The position numbers and the translations under genes were made by a program. DNA of 34,547 nt from Mesorhizobium sp. M7A.F.Ca.US.006.01.1.1 (GTDB lineage: Bacteria > Pseudomonadota > Alphaproteobacteria > Rhizobiales > Rhizobiaceae): NCBI RefSeq assembly GCF_003997935.1, contig NZ_RZQL01000040.1:1-34547 (forward strand). The letters are read 5' to 3'. Position 1 is the first letter of the stretch, and each line of letters starts with the position of its first letter. Under the pieces are notes generated by a model. It had not been told where the DNA came from and did not search any database. It saw only the letters and a program-made list of their open reading frames with translations. This document shows positions 23,040 through 30,575 of this stretch, piece after piece.

Positions 23040-23837
23040 ATGAACGGTCTGATCTTCGAGGCGCTGAAGCGGACGCTGAAGGCCAAGGGCGTCACCTATC
23101 GCGCGCTTGCCGAACGCATGGGCATTTCCGAACCGACGGTGAAGCGCATCTTCCACGAGCGCAACTGCAAGCTCGACCGGCTGGTGGAGATTTGCGAGGC
23201 CGCCGGCGTAGAGCTGGAAAACGTGCTCGGCTCGATGAACCGGGGGCCGGGGCCGATCAACCACATCGCACCGGAGATCGAGCGCAGGCTCGCCGGCCGG
23301 CCGGCCTTGCTGTTCATCTTCGTCATGTTATCGGAAAAATTCACGCCCGAAGGCATCATGCGCTCGCAAGGCCTGAGCGAGGCCTCGATGTTTCTCTATC
23401 TGCGCGATCTCGAGGAGCTCGGCCTGGTCGCGCTCGGCCGGGGTCTGACGGCGAGAGTGCTGGTCGAGACGCCGATCCAGTGGAATTTCGAAGGGCCGCT
23501 CAGGCCGCTGTTCGAAATGACCAACAAGAATTTCATCGGCTGGGCGATCACCCATATCGACAAGGAAGCGACCTTCGTCAGCTTCTCCAGGCGGATGCGG
23601 CCGGAGACGGCGGAGATGGTGCGGCGCGAGGCGGAGGATCTCGCCGACCGCGCCAAACTGCTCGCCCATCACGACCAGCACACCACGCCGGAGGACGGGC
23701 TGGTCGGCTACAAATGGACGTTTGCGTTCGGTGCAACGCCGTTTCCGGCGATCATGCCGATCGGGCCGCATCCGCGAGATGCCGGTGCGAGAGCAACCGA
23801 CCCGGCCGCCAAGACACGGCGGCCACTGCCGGCCTGA
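23040..23837 (+). CDS. XRE-family transcriptional regulator with C-terminal effector domain
   Basis: The 265-residue product starts at ATG 23040 with AGAGGTG six bases upstream (a GTG at 23031 is in frame). Residues 5-60 form a Cro/C1 helix-turn-helix ('VTYRALAERMGISEPTVKRIFHERNCKLDRLVEIC'). Residues 75-230 look like a second winged-helix segment ('GLSEASMFLYLRDLEELGLVAL') followed by a mixed domain with no motif I can name. The tail is basic and probably disordered. It is divergent from the propeller gene across a perfect palindrome, so it is likely an autoregulated local regulator. An overlapping plus-strand frame starting at 22958 is a shadow. Confidence 0.85.
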   Translation: MNGLIFEALKRTLKAKGVTYRALAERMGISEPTVKRIFHERNCKLDRLVEICEAAGVELENVLGSMNRGPGPINHIAPEIERRLAGRPALLFIFVMLSEKFTPEGIMRSQGLSEASMFLYLRDLEELGLVALGRGLTARVLVETPIQWNFEGPLRPLFEMTNKNFIGWAITHIDKEATFVSFSRRMRPETAEMVRREAEDLADRAKLLAHHDQHTTPEDGLVGYKWTFAFGATPFPAIMPIGPHPRDAGARATDPAAKTRRPLPA

Positions 23838-23858
23838 CCGGACACCACGCCAATCCTC

Positions 23859-24320
23859 TCAGCATGATTGCATCTGATGGCTGAGCTTGCCGCGCACGGC
23901 CTTGGCGGTGCCGACCGCCACCATTTTTGCCGCTGTCTTGCCGCCCGGACCCGCCATGCGGCCGGCGATGCCGACCGCGCCGTTGACGGCGCCCATAGTC
24001 TTCATCTGCCCGGCCGTCTCGTTCATACGCGCCCGGCAATCCTGCATTTTCCTGGTCGCCTCGACTGCAGCCAGGGCCTCGCCAAGGCCCTCCGGCGAGT
24101 CCGGGCCGGCCGCCAGCTCCGCCAATTGCGCATGCTGGTCGGCGGTGATCGGCGGGCTGGCGGCCGTCTGGCTGCAGCTGGACGCCAGCAGGCAGATAAG
24201 CATCGCGATCGGCCTGCCCCGCCTGACACGTGCCGTGGCTGGAAAAATGCCGCGATGTTCGACCTTGAGGTTCCCGCTCGGAGTTGCTTTTCCCGCCACC
24301 CGTTTCCTGTTGCCCAACAT
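23859..24320 (-). CDS. Putative lipoprotein with Gly-rich helical C-terminus
   Basis: The 153-residue frame starts one base after the stop of the preceding gene (TAGGATG), which favours ATG 24320 by coupling. A hydrophobic stretch IAMLICLLASSCSQ with a lipobox-like LASSC lies at about residues 38-51. This is unusually far from the start, so the in-frame ATG at that stretch (MLICLLASSC) may be the real start. The exported part is helical with two cysteines and a glycine-zipper-like region ('MGAVNGAVGIAGRMAGPGG') near residue 110-130. I do not recognise a family. It is the last gene of a four-gene minus-strand run of small exported proteins. Confidence 0.6.
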   Translation of the reverse strand: MLGNRKRVAGKATPSGNLKVEHRGIFPATARVRRGRPIAMLICLLASSCSQTAASPPITADQHAQLAELAAGPDSPEGLGEALAAVEATRKMQDCRARMNETAGQMKTMGAVNGAVGIAGRMAGPGGKTAAKMVAVGTAKAVRGKLSHQMQSC

Positions 24321-24321
24321 C

Positions 24322-24840
24322 CTATCGCCCCATCGCCGGGCCGAGGATGAGGCTGCGGATTTTCGGCGTCAGCGGCCTGACGACATCGGCGAAGGGGTCG
24401 CCCTCGGCCCGCAAAGCCATCAACCCTTCGACCTCTTCGTCGATGGCGGCGATGGTCTCTGTCTTCTGTGCGTCGGTCAGCTCCCTCATGCCGGATATGG
24501 CATCCCTGAGCTTGGCGAAAATGGCATCGAGTTCTGCGACCGGCATCGTCGCCAGGAACCCGCGCATGGTCTCGCCAAGCGCGACCTTCCAGCTGTCGGC
24601 GGTGAAGCCGGCTGTGCCGATCAAGCCGTTGTCCGCGGCATCGCGCTCGTACCAGTCGGCGGCGATCTCCTCGTCATAGGCGAACTGACCGAATTCGGGC
24701 TGCAAGGCCTCGATCAGGCCAACGACCGTCGACGCATCCCGCGCTGTCAGCGCCAAGGCCTGCGGGCTGTCGAAGATCATGCCGGCAAGTGCGAGCGCGC
24801 CGGCCAGCCGGCGCATGGCTGCGAAACGCCGCTCAGCCAT
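24322..24840 (-). CDS. Exported hypothetical protein, 172 aa
   Basis: The ATG at 24840 has GGAGG six bases upstream, and the start overlaps the end of the preceding lipoprotein gene by eight bases, which fits an operon. Residues 9-31 form a signal peptide (MRRLAGALALAGMIFDSPQALA). The mature part is acidic and helical, with 'GLIGTAGFTADSWKVALGETMRGFLATMP' and 'LTDAQKTETIAAIDEEV', and no cysteine pair or catalytic motif. I do not recognise the family. The longer frame open to 25146 overlaps two other genes and is not coding. By context it works with the neighbouring lipoproteins in the periplasm. Confidence 0.72.
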   Translation of the reverse strand: MAERRFAAMRRLAGALALAGMIFDSPQALALTARDASTVVGLIEALQPEFGQFAYDEEIAADWYERDAADNGLIGTAGFTADSWKVALGETMRGFLATMPVAELDAIFAKLRDAISGMRELTDAQKTETIAAIDEEVEGLMALRAEGDPFADVVRPLTPKIRSLILGPAMGR

Positions 24841-25192
24841 AACAATCCTCCGCAGCGCCGGCCCGGGCACTGCTCGTGGCCTGGGACTGCAGAACCGAGC
24901 CGCCGATCGAGGCGGCCTGACCGGCAATGACCCCACCATTGCCAGCCAGACCGCCAAGACCCCCCGCCATCGACAGGACACCGCCGAGCAGAGCCGCATT
25001 GGTCTGTGCCTTCGCCGCCTTCTTGGCGGCAGCGGCGCAGGCCGTTTCCGTCGTCGGTTCGTTCTGGGCCTTCTTGCTGCCAGCCGCACTCGCGATCGAT
25101 GCCGGGTTGTCGTCGACCTGACCCGTTTGGCAGCCCGCCAGGGCAATGGTCAGGGCCAGGATAATGCTCTTTTTCATGGTGCTGCTCATCAT
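24833..25192 (-). CDS. Small lipoprotein with glycine-zipper segment
   Basis: The 119-residue product has the lipoprotein signal MKKSIILALTIALAGC (lipobox LAGC). After a polar linker rich in Ala and Lys comes 'ALLGGVLSMAGGLGGLAGNGGVIAG', a glycine-zipper pattern typical of membrane-inserting or outer-membrane lipoproteins. The start at 25192 forms an ATGA overlap with the stop of the 47-residue gene before it, while an in-frame ATG at 25177 begins directly with MKKS; coupling makes 25192 the better choice. The protein should be anchored to the outer or inner membrane from the periplasmic side. Function unknown. Confidence 0.75.
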   Translation of the reverse strand: MMSSTMKKSIILALTIALAGCQTGQVDDNPASIASAAGSKKAQNEPTTETACAAAAKKAAKAQTNAALLGGVLSMAGGLGGLAGNGGVIAGQAASIGGSVLQSQATSSARAGAAEDCYG

Positions 25193-25332
25193 CGGGCAGC
25201 GCGCGGCGGCAGCTTGGCCTCGCGATGATCGGTCACCGCGTTGCCCAATGCGATCGACAGCAGATAGACGCGCGGATTGAAGCCCGCCGCGGCCAGCGCC
25301 GACAGCGTCTTGAACAGTTGCAAATGAAACAT
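25189..25332 (-). CDS. Small hypothetical protein, 47 aa, first gene of the exported-protein run
   Basis: MFHLQLFKTLSALAAAGFNP opens a 47-residue protein with one short hydrophobic stretch and a basic tail. The ATG at 25332 has AAGGGGG four bases upstream. Its stop overlaps the start of the lipoprotein gene (ATGA), so translation of this small frame may serve to drive the next gene. The ribosome-binding site is part of a long inverted repeat (25337-25351 with 25393-25406) and would be paired in the mRNA. A TTG-started version from 25440 would read through that repeat; its weak start context makes it less likely. No family is recognised. Confidence 0.55.
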   Translation of the reverse strand: MFHLQLFKTLSALAAAGFNPRVYLLSIALGNAVTDHREAKLPPRAAR

Positions 25333-25406
25333 CGTGCCCCCTTGGATTGCCGCCAATGCGGTTCCGTTTCGGAATCGCGCCGCAAAACTAGGGGCATCCA
25401 AGGGGG
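25330..25406 (-). promoter_or_regulatory. Leader hairpin covering the ribosome-binding site of the 47-aa gene
   Basis: On the minus-strand transcript, CCCCCUUGGAUGCC (25406-25393) can pair with GGCAAUCCAAGGGGG (25351-25337) in 14 base pairs with a single bulged A. The right arm is the AAGGGGG ribosome-binding site, which ends four bases before the AUG. The enclosed 41 bases contain a second perfect hairpin, UUCCG-AAA-CGGAA (25374-25362). Such an arrangement would block translation until something opens it, for example heat, a ligand, a small RNA or a protein. It does not match a riboswitch or ROSE-type thermometer I recognise. Confidence 0.55.
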
Positions 25407-25452
25407 TCAGCTTGGACAGAACGGCACTGAAAGCGGCCAAAACGGCCCGGGA

Positions 25453-25481
25453 TTGACGTTTTGCAGGCTGCAGCGCATATG
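25453..25481 (+). promoter_or_regulatory. Candidate promoter of the AraC-family gene
   Basis: TTGACG (25453-25458) and CATATG (25476-25481) are 17 bp apart and lie 28 bases before the regulator's start codon, leaving a short leader that contains AGGGGG. The boxes are reasonable sigma-70 matches. This promoter is back-to-back with that of the exported-protein run, so both could share control by the AraC-type product. Confidence 0.4.
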
Positions 25482-25508
25482 ACCGCGCTCTTGGGCTAGG
25501 GGGTGTCG

Positions 25509-26480
25509 ATGACTGCGACGATGGGGCCGTCAGCTTCGTTCAGACTGGCGACGGAGATGTTTCCGGAGCGGGATCGCGTCGAGATCACGCGCGAGGTTTA
25601 CGGCCGCACGGTTCTGAGGGTGGACCTCGATCCGCTGGCGCCGGCGCAGATCGACATGCGGGTGCGCGCGTTGCCAGGCCTCGGCATAGCCACCGGCAGC
25701 TCATCGGAATTCCGGGTGCATCATACGTCGTCGCTGATCGACAACGACGACTTCGTTCTTCTGGCGGCGCTCGACGGGGGCAGTGTGATGAAGCATCGCG
25801 GCCGCGAGGAGGCGGTCGGGAACGGCCAGGCGCTGATGATGAGCGGCGAAGAGGTTGGCCTCAACCTGATCGGCGCCGGCGGGTTCCGCTTCATCAATCT
25901 GAGTTTCTCGCGCAAGCAGCTTTCGCCTCTGATCGGCGATCCGGCCGCGGTTCTTATGCGGCCCTTGCCGACCCAGAGCGGGGCGATGCGGCTGTTGCTC
26001 GATTATATCGGCTCGATCCAGGAGGTCGGAGACGAGTTGACTGCGGAGGCCTGCCACCTTGCGGCGACGCATGTCTTCGACCTTGCCGCACTCGCCATGG
26101 GCGCGACCAGGGATGCGGCCCAGATCGCGCGCGGCCGCGGCGTCAGCGTTGCCCGCTTGCGCGCCATCAAGGCAGATATCGTAGCGCATGGTGGCCATGT
26201 CGACCTGTCGGCGCAGGACGTCGCCGCCCGCCACGGACTGTCGGCCCGCTATGTCCGCAAGCTGTTCGAGAGCGATGGCACATCCTTGATTGATTTCATG
26301 ATGACCCAGCGGCTGGCGCGCGCCCATCGCATGCTCGGCGATCCGCGCCATGCCGGACGCAGCATCACCGCGATCGCCTACGAGGCCGGCTTCAACGACC
26401 TTTCCTATTTCAACCGGGCGTTCCGTCGCCGCTACGACGCTACACCCTCGGACGTGCGGGCCGCGGCTTGCAAGCACTGA
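25509..26480 (+). CDS. AraC-family transcriptional regulator
   Basis: The 323-residue product starts at ATG 25509 with AGGGGG five bases upstream (a GTG two codons earlier is possible). Residues 15-185 form an AraC-binding-like cupin domain ('FRVHHTSSLIDNDDFVLLAALDGGSVMKHRG'). The C-terminal 100 residues carry two helix-turn-helices: 'LSAQDVAARHGLSARYVRKLFESDG' and 'SITAIAYEAGFNDLSYFNRAFRRRYDATPSDVRA', the latter with the family signature. The ligand is unknown. It is divergent from the four-gene exported-protein run and is the obvious candidate to control it. Confidence 0.92.
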   Translation: MTATMGPSASFRLATEMFPERDRVEITREVYGRTVLRVDLDPLAPAQIDMRVRALPGLGIATGSSSEFRVHHTSSLIDNDDFVLLAALDGGSVMKHRGREEAVGNGQALMMSGEEVGLNLIGAGGFRFINLSFSRKQLSPLIGDPAAVLMRPLPTQSGAMRLLLDYIGSIQEVGDELTAEACHLAATHVFDLAALAMGATRDAAQIARGRGVSVARLRAIKADIVAHGGHVDLSAQDVAARHGLSARYVRKLFESDGTSLIDFMMTQRLARAHRMLGDPRHAGRSITAIAYEAGFNDLSYFNRAFRRRYDATPSDVRAAACKH

Positions 26481-26535
26481 CGCCCGGCCGCCGGCCAGCG
26501 TTCCCGTGCACGCGGCTGGACTCTTTTGATCGTGT

Positions 26536-27342
26536 TTATTCGGCGGCCTTCGCCCCTGTATCGGCAAGCTTGTCGTCCCAGGTCACCGCCCGGTAGTCGA
26601 AACCATATTCCAGCGTCGGCTTGACGATGCGGAAATAGGGCGACAGGTCGAAATCGCGCGGCGTGTACAGCGAGTGGTGGCGGATGTGCAGGATTTCCTT
26701 GCGCGAATAATTCGACTGCGCCGAAGCGCGGCCGGGCGCACGGGTGATCTCGGGCAGGATCGGATAGCGGATCTGGCCATAGGCCTCGGCGATCAGCGTC
26801 GAGCAGATCGCCCGTGTCGGATCGCCGGAGCCGAAGGCCAGCATGCGGCGGCGCCAGCGCACCGGCACCGGCGGTGTCGGGAAGAAAAAACGCAGCATGT
26901 CGAAAATGTTCTTGAGGTCGTATTTCAGGCCGAGCTTGCCGATCATGAAGGCGACGACCTTGTCGCGATCCTCCGGCGCCAGCCCGCTCGCCCGGCAGAT
27001 GCGGGTGTTGTAGGTGCGGTAGCGCGACAAGGGCACGGCGACGCAGCCTTCGCCGATCGTGACCTCGATCAGGCGCCGCCGTTCCGTTCCGTCTTCCGGT
27101 TCGGCCAGCGCATCGCCGACATAGAAGGCCGCATGTGACCAGGTCGACTGGGTCAGGTACTTGATCGCCGCCGAGATCTTCTGGTTGCCCTCGATCAGCA
27201 GGATGTCGCCGGGCTCAAGCGTGCGGCGCAGCGTTTCGGCATCGGACGGGGTGTAGGGCTCGTAGCCAGACGATTCTTCCTGCAGCCGGCCGGCAAGCCA
27301 GCGGCCAAGTCGATCCAGAAGCGTGTCGCCGGGCTCGGTCAT
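26536..27342 (-). CDS. YiiX/YebB-like permuted papain-fold (NlpC/P60-type) protein
   Basis: The 268-residue product carries 'LEPGDILLIEGNQKISAAIKYLTQSTWSHAAFYVGDA' followed by 'LIEVTIGEGCVAVPLSRY' and later 'GDPTRAICSTLIAEAYGQIRYPILP'. The order His (WSHAAF), acidic/polar residue, then Cys (AICSTLI) is that of circularly permuted NlpC/P60 or YiiX-like cysteine hydrolases. There the usual substrate is a peptide or lipid amide. No signal peptide is present, so a cytoplasmic or membrane-face location is likely. The end of the gene is 55 bases from the converging AraC gene. The true start may be slightly different, since GGAG lies only one base before the chosen ATG. Confidence 0.8.
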   Translation of the reverse strand: MTEPGDTLLDRLGRWLAGRLQEESSGYEPYTPSDAETLRRTLEPGDILLIEGNQKISAAIKYLTQSTWSHAAFYVGDALAEPEDGTERRRLIEVTIGEGCVAVPLSRYRTYNTRICRASGLAPEDRDKVVAFMIGKLGLKYDLKNIFDMLRFFFPTPPVPVRWRRRMLAFGSGDPTRAICSTLIAEAYGQIRYPILPEITRAPGRASAQSNYSRKEILHIRHHSLYTPRDFDLSPYFRIVKPTLEYGFDYRAVTWDDKLADTGAKAAE

Positions 27343-27433
27343 GCTCCATGGCGATTAGCATGGGCGGGTAATGAGGGCTAGCGCACGCCTTTCCTCCCCC
27401 TGTCCGGACTAAGAGGAAAAGCGCCAGGTCAGC

Positions 27434-28366
27434 CTACGATGCCGCGGCCTCTTCCGGCGGCGCAGCCAGATCGTCGCGCGCCTTGCGGGCCAGTTTGCGT
27501 GTCGAGCGTTTGGGGCTGTCGCCGAACAACTCGGCCGCTTCGGCAAGGCACCTCTTCTTCAGCTGCTTCTCCGACCGCTTCAGCAGCTTGGCCAGAAATT
27601 TCGTGTCTTCGGGCGGCCCGAGCGGCTGGTCGTCGGCCTCGAGCAGCGCGCGCATCACCAGCACATCGTGCAGGTCGCCCAGCCGCTCGCCCAGTTCGTC
27701 GACCGCCTTGCGCCTTGCCTTGATCGGTGTCGGCCACAGCCGGCCGAGCAGCGACAGATGCATGCCGTGGGTCTTGGCCGCCTTGCGCAGATCGTGGAAA
27801 TCATCGGCCGCTCCCCGCGATCCGGCCTTGTCGAGCGCCTTCCTGGCACGGCGCAGCGTGACGCGGGCGCCTTCGGCAAGCACGTCGGCCGCCTGTTCCG
27901 GCTGGTCGGGCAAGGCCAGCGTGTCGATGCGGTGCAGGCCCTCCTCGCAGGCGGCGGTCGCAGCACCGATCGCCGCCTCGAGGCCGGCACCTTCGTGCAA
28001 TTCATGCTGGTGGGCGATCAGCCTGTCGCGAACCGCGCCCAGCCCGTCGTCGCCGCTCTCCTTGGGAAAGCTTGCTGCCAGTCGGTCGATGGTTTCGATC
28101 AGCGCTGTCGCCTCGCGCAGGCCGGCAAGCAGGCCGGCCACGTTGCGGTAGCACTGGTTTTCGGTCTCGCAGAATGTTTCGTTTCCGGAACGAACAAGCC
28201 GCAGCAAAGCCCGGGCGCTCTTCAGCCGCTTGCGGCATTTGTGCAGCGCCTGTTCCGGCCGGCTCCGTGCGGCGTCAAGATGATGCAGCGCCTTGCCGAT
28301 CTCCTCGGCAAGGATCCTCCTGACCTCGCCGGTCAGCGGCAGGCGCGGATCGATGCGAAAGCTCAT
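27434..28366 (-). CDS. CHAD-domain protein
   Basis: The 310-residue, strongly charged helical protein fits the CHAD domain, with conserved histidines and basic residues in 'ALHKCRKRLKSARALLRLVR' (about 41-60) and 'DDFHDLRKAAKTHGMHLSLL'. CHAD domains bind inorganic polyphosphate and are often joined to or encoded with CYTH triphosphatases. Here the ATG overlaps the stop of the CYTH gene by four bases (ATGA), so the two proteins are made together. The tail (from about 270) is Lys/Arg-rich. Expected role: binding polyphosphate or targeting polyphosphate granules; no catalytic site is expected. Confidence 0.9.
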   Translation of the reverse strand: MSFRIDPRLPLTGEVRRILAEEIGKALHHLDAARSRPEQALHKCRKRLKSARALLRLVRSGNETFCETENQCYRNVAGLLAGLREATALIETIDRLAASFPKESGDDGLGAVRDRLIAHQHELHEGAGLEAAIGAATAACEEGLHRIDTLALPDQPEQAADVLAEGARVTLRRARKALDKAGSRGAADDFHDLRKAAKTHGMHLSLLGRLWPTPIKARRKAVDELGERLGDLHDVLVMRALLEADDQPLGPPEDTKFLAKLLKRSEKQLKKRCLAEAAELFGDSPKRSTRKLARKARDDLAAPPEEAAAS

Positions 28367-28836
28367 GCGGCGATCTCCGGAATCCCACCAAGGGCGAGCG
28401 ACGCGTTGTAGAATTTCTGCTCGCCGGTGACTTCACGGCCGAGCCAGTCGGGCAGCATTTCGTCCGGCACGTCCTCCGGCGTCTCAAGTTCGGCGACCAC
28501 AAGTCCCGCAAGCGGACCGCCAAAAACATCGACTTCGTAGAGATAGCCACGGTGCCTAACATGGTGACGTGTCTTCTCGATGACACGTCCGATGGCGAAG
28601 TCCAGCATCTCCACCGCCTCCGACAGCGGGATCGGATACTCGAATTCGTCGCGCTCGCGCGCCTTGCTGCCGAATTTGAGCGTCAGCTTGGCGGAAGTGC
28701 CATCGCTGATGCGGATGCGCACCGTGCGTCCGGGGCCGGCCGCGAGGTAGAACTGCAGGATGCGGATATCCGCCTCGGCCAGCTCCCGCCACGCGGTGCT
28801 GGTGACCAGGAATTTTCGTTCGACTTCCTTGCCCAT
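28363..28836 (-). CDS. CYTH-domain triphosphatase-like protein
   Basis: The 157-residue product opens with MGKEVERKFLV, which contains the CYTH hallmark ExExK at residues 4-8. Further strands of the tunnel fold carry paired charged residues: 'RTVRIRISDG', 'AKLTLKFGSKARERDEFEYPI', 'KTRHHVRHRGYLYEVDVFGG' and 'VVAELET'. The family hydrolyses inorganic triphosphate or thiamine triphosphate, with metal held by the glutamates. This is a stand-alone single-domain form. It is first in a coupled pair with the CHAD gene and is divergent from the TetR gene at 28927. Confidence 0.92.
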   Translation of the reverse strand: MGKEVERKFLVTSTAWRELAEADIRILQFYLAAGPGRTVRIRISDGTSAKLTLKFGSKARERDEFEYPIPLSEAVEMLDFAIGRVIEKTRHHVRHRGYLYEVDVFGGPLAGLVVAELETPEDVPDEMLPDWLGREVTGEQKFYNASLALGGIPEIAA

Positions 28837-28891
28837 GGCCGCGCACTAAAGCGGTTGCCGCCGTCGATGGCAAGGCAACGACGAACAGAAG

Positions 28892-28920
28892 TTGACTTTA
28901 ATCAATCGATTGATTAAAGT
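28892..28920 (+). promoter_or_regulatory. CecR-like regulator promoter with embedded 26-bp palindromic operator
   Basis: TTGACT (28892-28897) and TAAAGT (28915-28920) are exactly 17 bp apart. A perfect 26-bp palindrome spans 28895-28920 (half-site ACTTTAATCAATC), so it covers the spacer and -10 box and touches the -35. Repressor binding there would exclude RNA polymerase. The -10 box ends six bases before the ATG at 28927, so transcription should begin at or next to the start codon. Confidence 0.8.
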
Positions 28921-28926
28921 GTGCTC

Positions 28927-29625
28927 ATGATCAAACTGCCTGAGCCTAAAGTTCTTCGCCGCGAGCCCGCCGAGATGACGCGCGCGGCCCTTGTCCAGGC
29001 GGCGTTGAAGCTGTTCGGACGGCAGGGTTTCGATGGCACCTCGACGCGCGAGATCGCCGCCGAGGCGCAAGCCAACATCGGCTCGATCGCCTATCATTTC
29101 GGCGGCAAGGAGGGTCTTCGCACGGCCGCCGCCGACTTTATCGTCGAGACCATCCAGACGGTCGCCGGCCCGGCGCTCGGCAACGCACAGGCGCCCGCGC
29201 CGGTCGGTCCCGAGGCAGCGCAGGCGCAGCTCTTCGCGGCGCTGGAGCGAATGATCGGCTTTGTGGTGGCCAGTCCGCAGGCCGGCGAGATCGTGCAGTT
29301 CATCCTGCGCGAACTTTCCCATCCCACGGCGGCCCTCGACCGCATCTATGACGGCGTCTTCGAGCCGAGCCATCGCCGGCTGTGCCAGCTCTGGGAACAG
29401 GCAACCGGCGAGCCCGCCGAAAGCGAGGCCACAAGGCTCACCGTGTTCACGCTGATCGGCCAGGTCATCTATTTCCGCATCGGCCGTGAGGCGGTGATGC
29501 GCCGCATGGGCTGGACCGATATCGGCGCCGCGGAGGCCGCCAAGGTGGTGGCGGTCACTTCGGGCAATCTCAGGGCCATATTGGCCGCCAGAAAAGGGGC
29601 AAAGCCAAAGGGGCAAAGACCATGA
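28927..29625 (+). CDS. cecR: TetR-family repressor, CecR/YbiH-like
   Basis: The 232-residue product has a TetR helix-turn-helix at about residues 18-65 ('TRAALVQAALKLFGRQGFDGTSTREIAAEAQANIGSIAYHFGGKEGL'). A C-terminal ligand domain follows that resembles the DUF1956 region of CecR ('GFVVASPQAGEIVQFILRELSHPTAALDRIYDGVF'). It is first in an operon with an HlyD-like gene, an ABC ATPase and an ABC-2 permease, the same order as the ybiH-ybhGFSR operon of E. coli, where CecR affects sensitivity to cefoperazone and chloramphenicol. The stop overlaps the next start (ATGA). The ATG at 28927 directly follows the promoter, so the mRNA may be leaderless; a GTG at 28921 is less likely. Confidence 0.88.
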   Translation: MIKLPEPKVLRREPAEMTRAALVQAALKLFGRQGFDGTSTREIAAEAQANIGSIAYHFGGKEGLRTAAADFIVETIQTVAGPALGNAQAPAPVGPEAAQAQLFAALERMIGFVVASPQAGEIVQFILRELSHPTAALDRIYDGVFEPSHRRLCQLWEQATGEPAESEATRLTVFTLIGQVIYFRIGREAVMRRMGWTDIGAAEAAKVVAVTSGNLRAILAARKGAKPKGQRP

Positions 29626-30575
29626 GCTTTCTGTGTTCGCTGCCGCTCGCCGCGCAGCTCTTCTCGGCCTGTGCCCCGGCAGCACCGCTGGCCGTCGGCT
29701 ATGTCGAAGGCGACTACGTGCTTCTGGCGCCGATCGAGGTGGCGCAGGTAGAAACCGTCACGGTCAAGCGCGGCGACCGTGTCATGCCCGGCACCACCGT
29801 TGTGACGCTGGAAAGCGCCGATGCAAAGATCGCTGTGGCGCAGGCGCAGGCAAGCCTTGCACAGGCGCAGGCACAACTCGCCGACCTGCAGATCGGCAAG
29901 CGGCCGGAAGAGATCGCCGTGCTGAAGGCCGAGGTCGACATGGCCAGCGCCCAGGCCGCCGACGCCAAGCGCAAATACGACCGCGCCGCCGATCTGTTCA
30001 AGCGTGGCGCCGGTACGCAGGCGGATTTCGACACCGCGTCGGCCACGCTCGAAACGGCCAACGCGCAGGTCGGCCAGGCCAATGCCAATCTCGCCGTCGG
30101 CGGCCTGCCGGCGCGCCCGGAGACGATCAAGGCCGCCGACAACCAGGTCAAGCAGGCGCAGGCGGCCCTGGAGCAGGCGCAATGGCGGCTGTCGAAACGG
30201 GTGCTGGCCGCCCCTTCGCCCGGCCGCGTCAACGATGTCATCCGCAATCCGGGCGACACATCAGGTCCGACCGCGCCAGTCATTTCGATCCTGCCCGACG
30301 GTGCGGTCAAGCTCAGCGTCTACATCCCGGAGAGCGCCTTCTCCTCGGTCAAGGTCGGCACCTTGCTCGGCGTCCATTGCGACGGCTGCGGCCCGGATGT
30401 GAAGGCACGCGTCAGCTACGTGTCGCCGGATCCGGAATTCACCCCGCCGGTGATCTATTCGCTCGAGAACCGGCAGAAGCTGGTCTATCTGGTCGAGGCG
30501 CGGCCGGAGGGCGATGCCGGCCCGCTGCAACCGGGCCAGATCGTCGATGTCGATCTGGCGGACAGCGCAAGATGA
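29622..30575 (+). CDS. HlyD/YbhG-like periplasmic adaptor of an ABC exporter
   Basis: The 317-residue product starts with a hydrophobic signal (MSFLCSLPLAAQLFSACAP) that may be cut as a lipoprotein at Cys17. A biotinyl-lipoyl-like first half follows ('VETVTVKRGDRVMPGTTVVTLES'), then a long coiled-coil hairpin rich in Ala and Gln (residues 68-190), the second lipoyl half ('RVLAAPSPGRVNDVIRNPGDTSG') and a beta-barrel end. This is the layout of YbhG/HlyD-type membrane-fusion proteins that bridge an inner-membrane ABC transporter to the outer membrane. It overlaps the regulator before it and the ATPase after it by four bases each. No outer-membrane factor gene is in the window. Confidence 0.9.
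   Translation: MSFLCSLPLAAQLFSACAPAAPLAVGYVEGDYVLLAPIEVAQVETVTVKRGDRVMPGTTVVTLESADAKIAVAQAQASLAQAQAQLADLQIGKRPEEIAVLKAEVDMASAQAADAKRKYDRAADLFKRGAGTQADFDTASATLETANAQVGQANANLAVGGLPARPETIKAADNQVKQAQAALEQAQWRLSKRVLAAPSPGRVNDVIRNPGDTSGPTAPVISILPDGAVKLSVYIPESAFSSVKVGTLLGVHCDGCGPDVKARVSYVSPDPEFTPPVIYSLENRQKLVYLVEARPEGDAGPLQPGQIVDVDLADSAR

Noticed and set aside
29633..30571. Upstream extension of the ABC ATPase frame through the adaptor gene.
   Set aside because: The adaptor occupies another frame with proper lipoyl and coiled-coil domains, and the ATPase has a coupled ATG at 30572 directly before its first strand.
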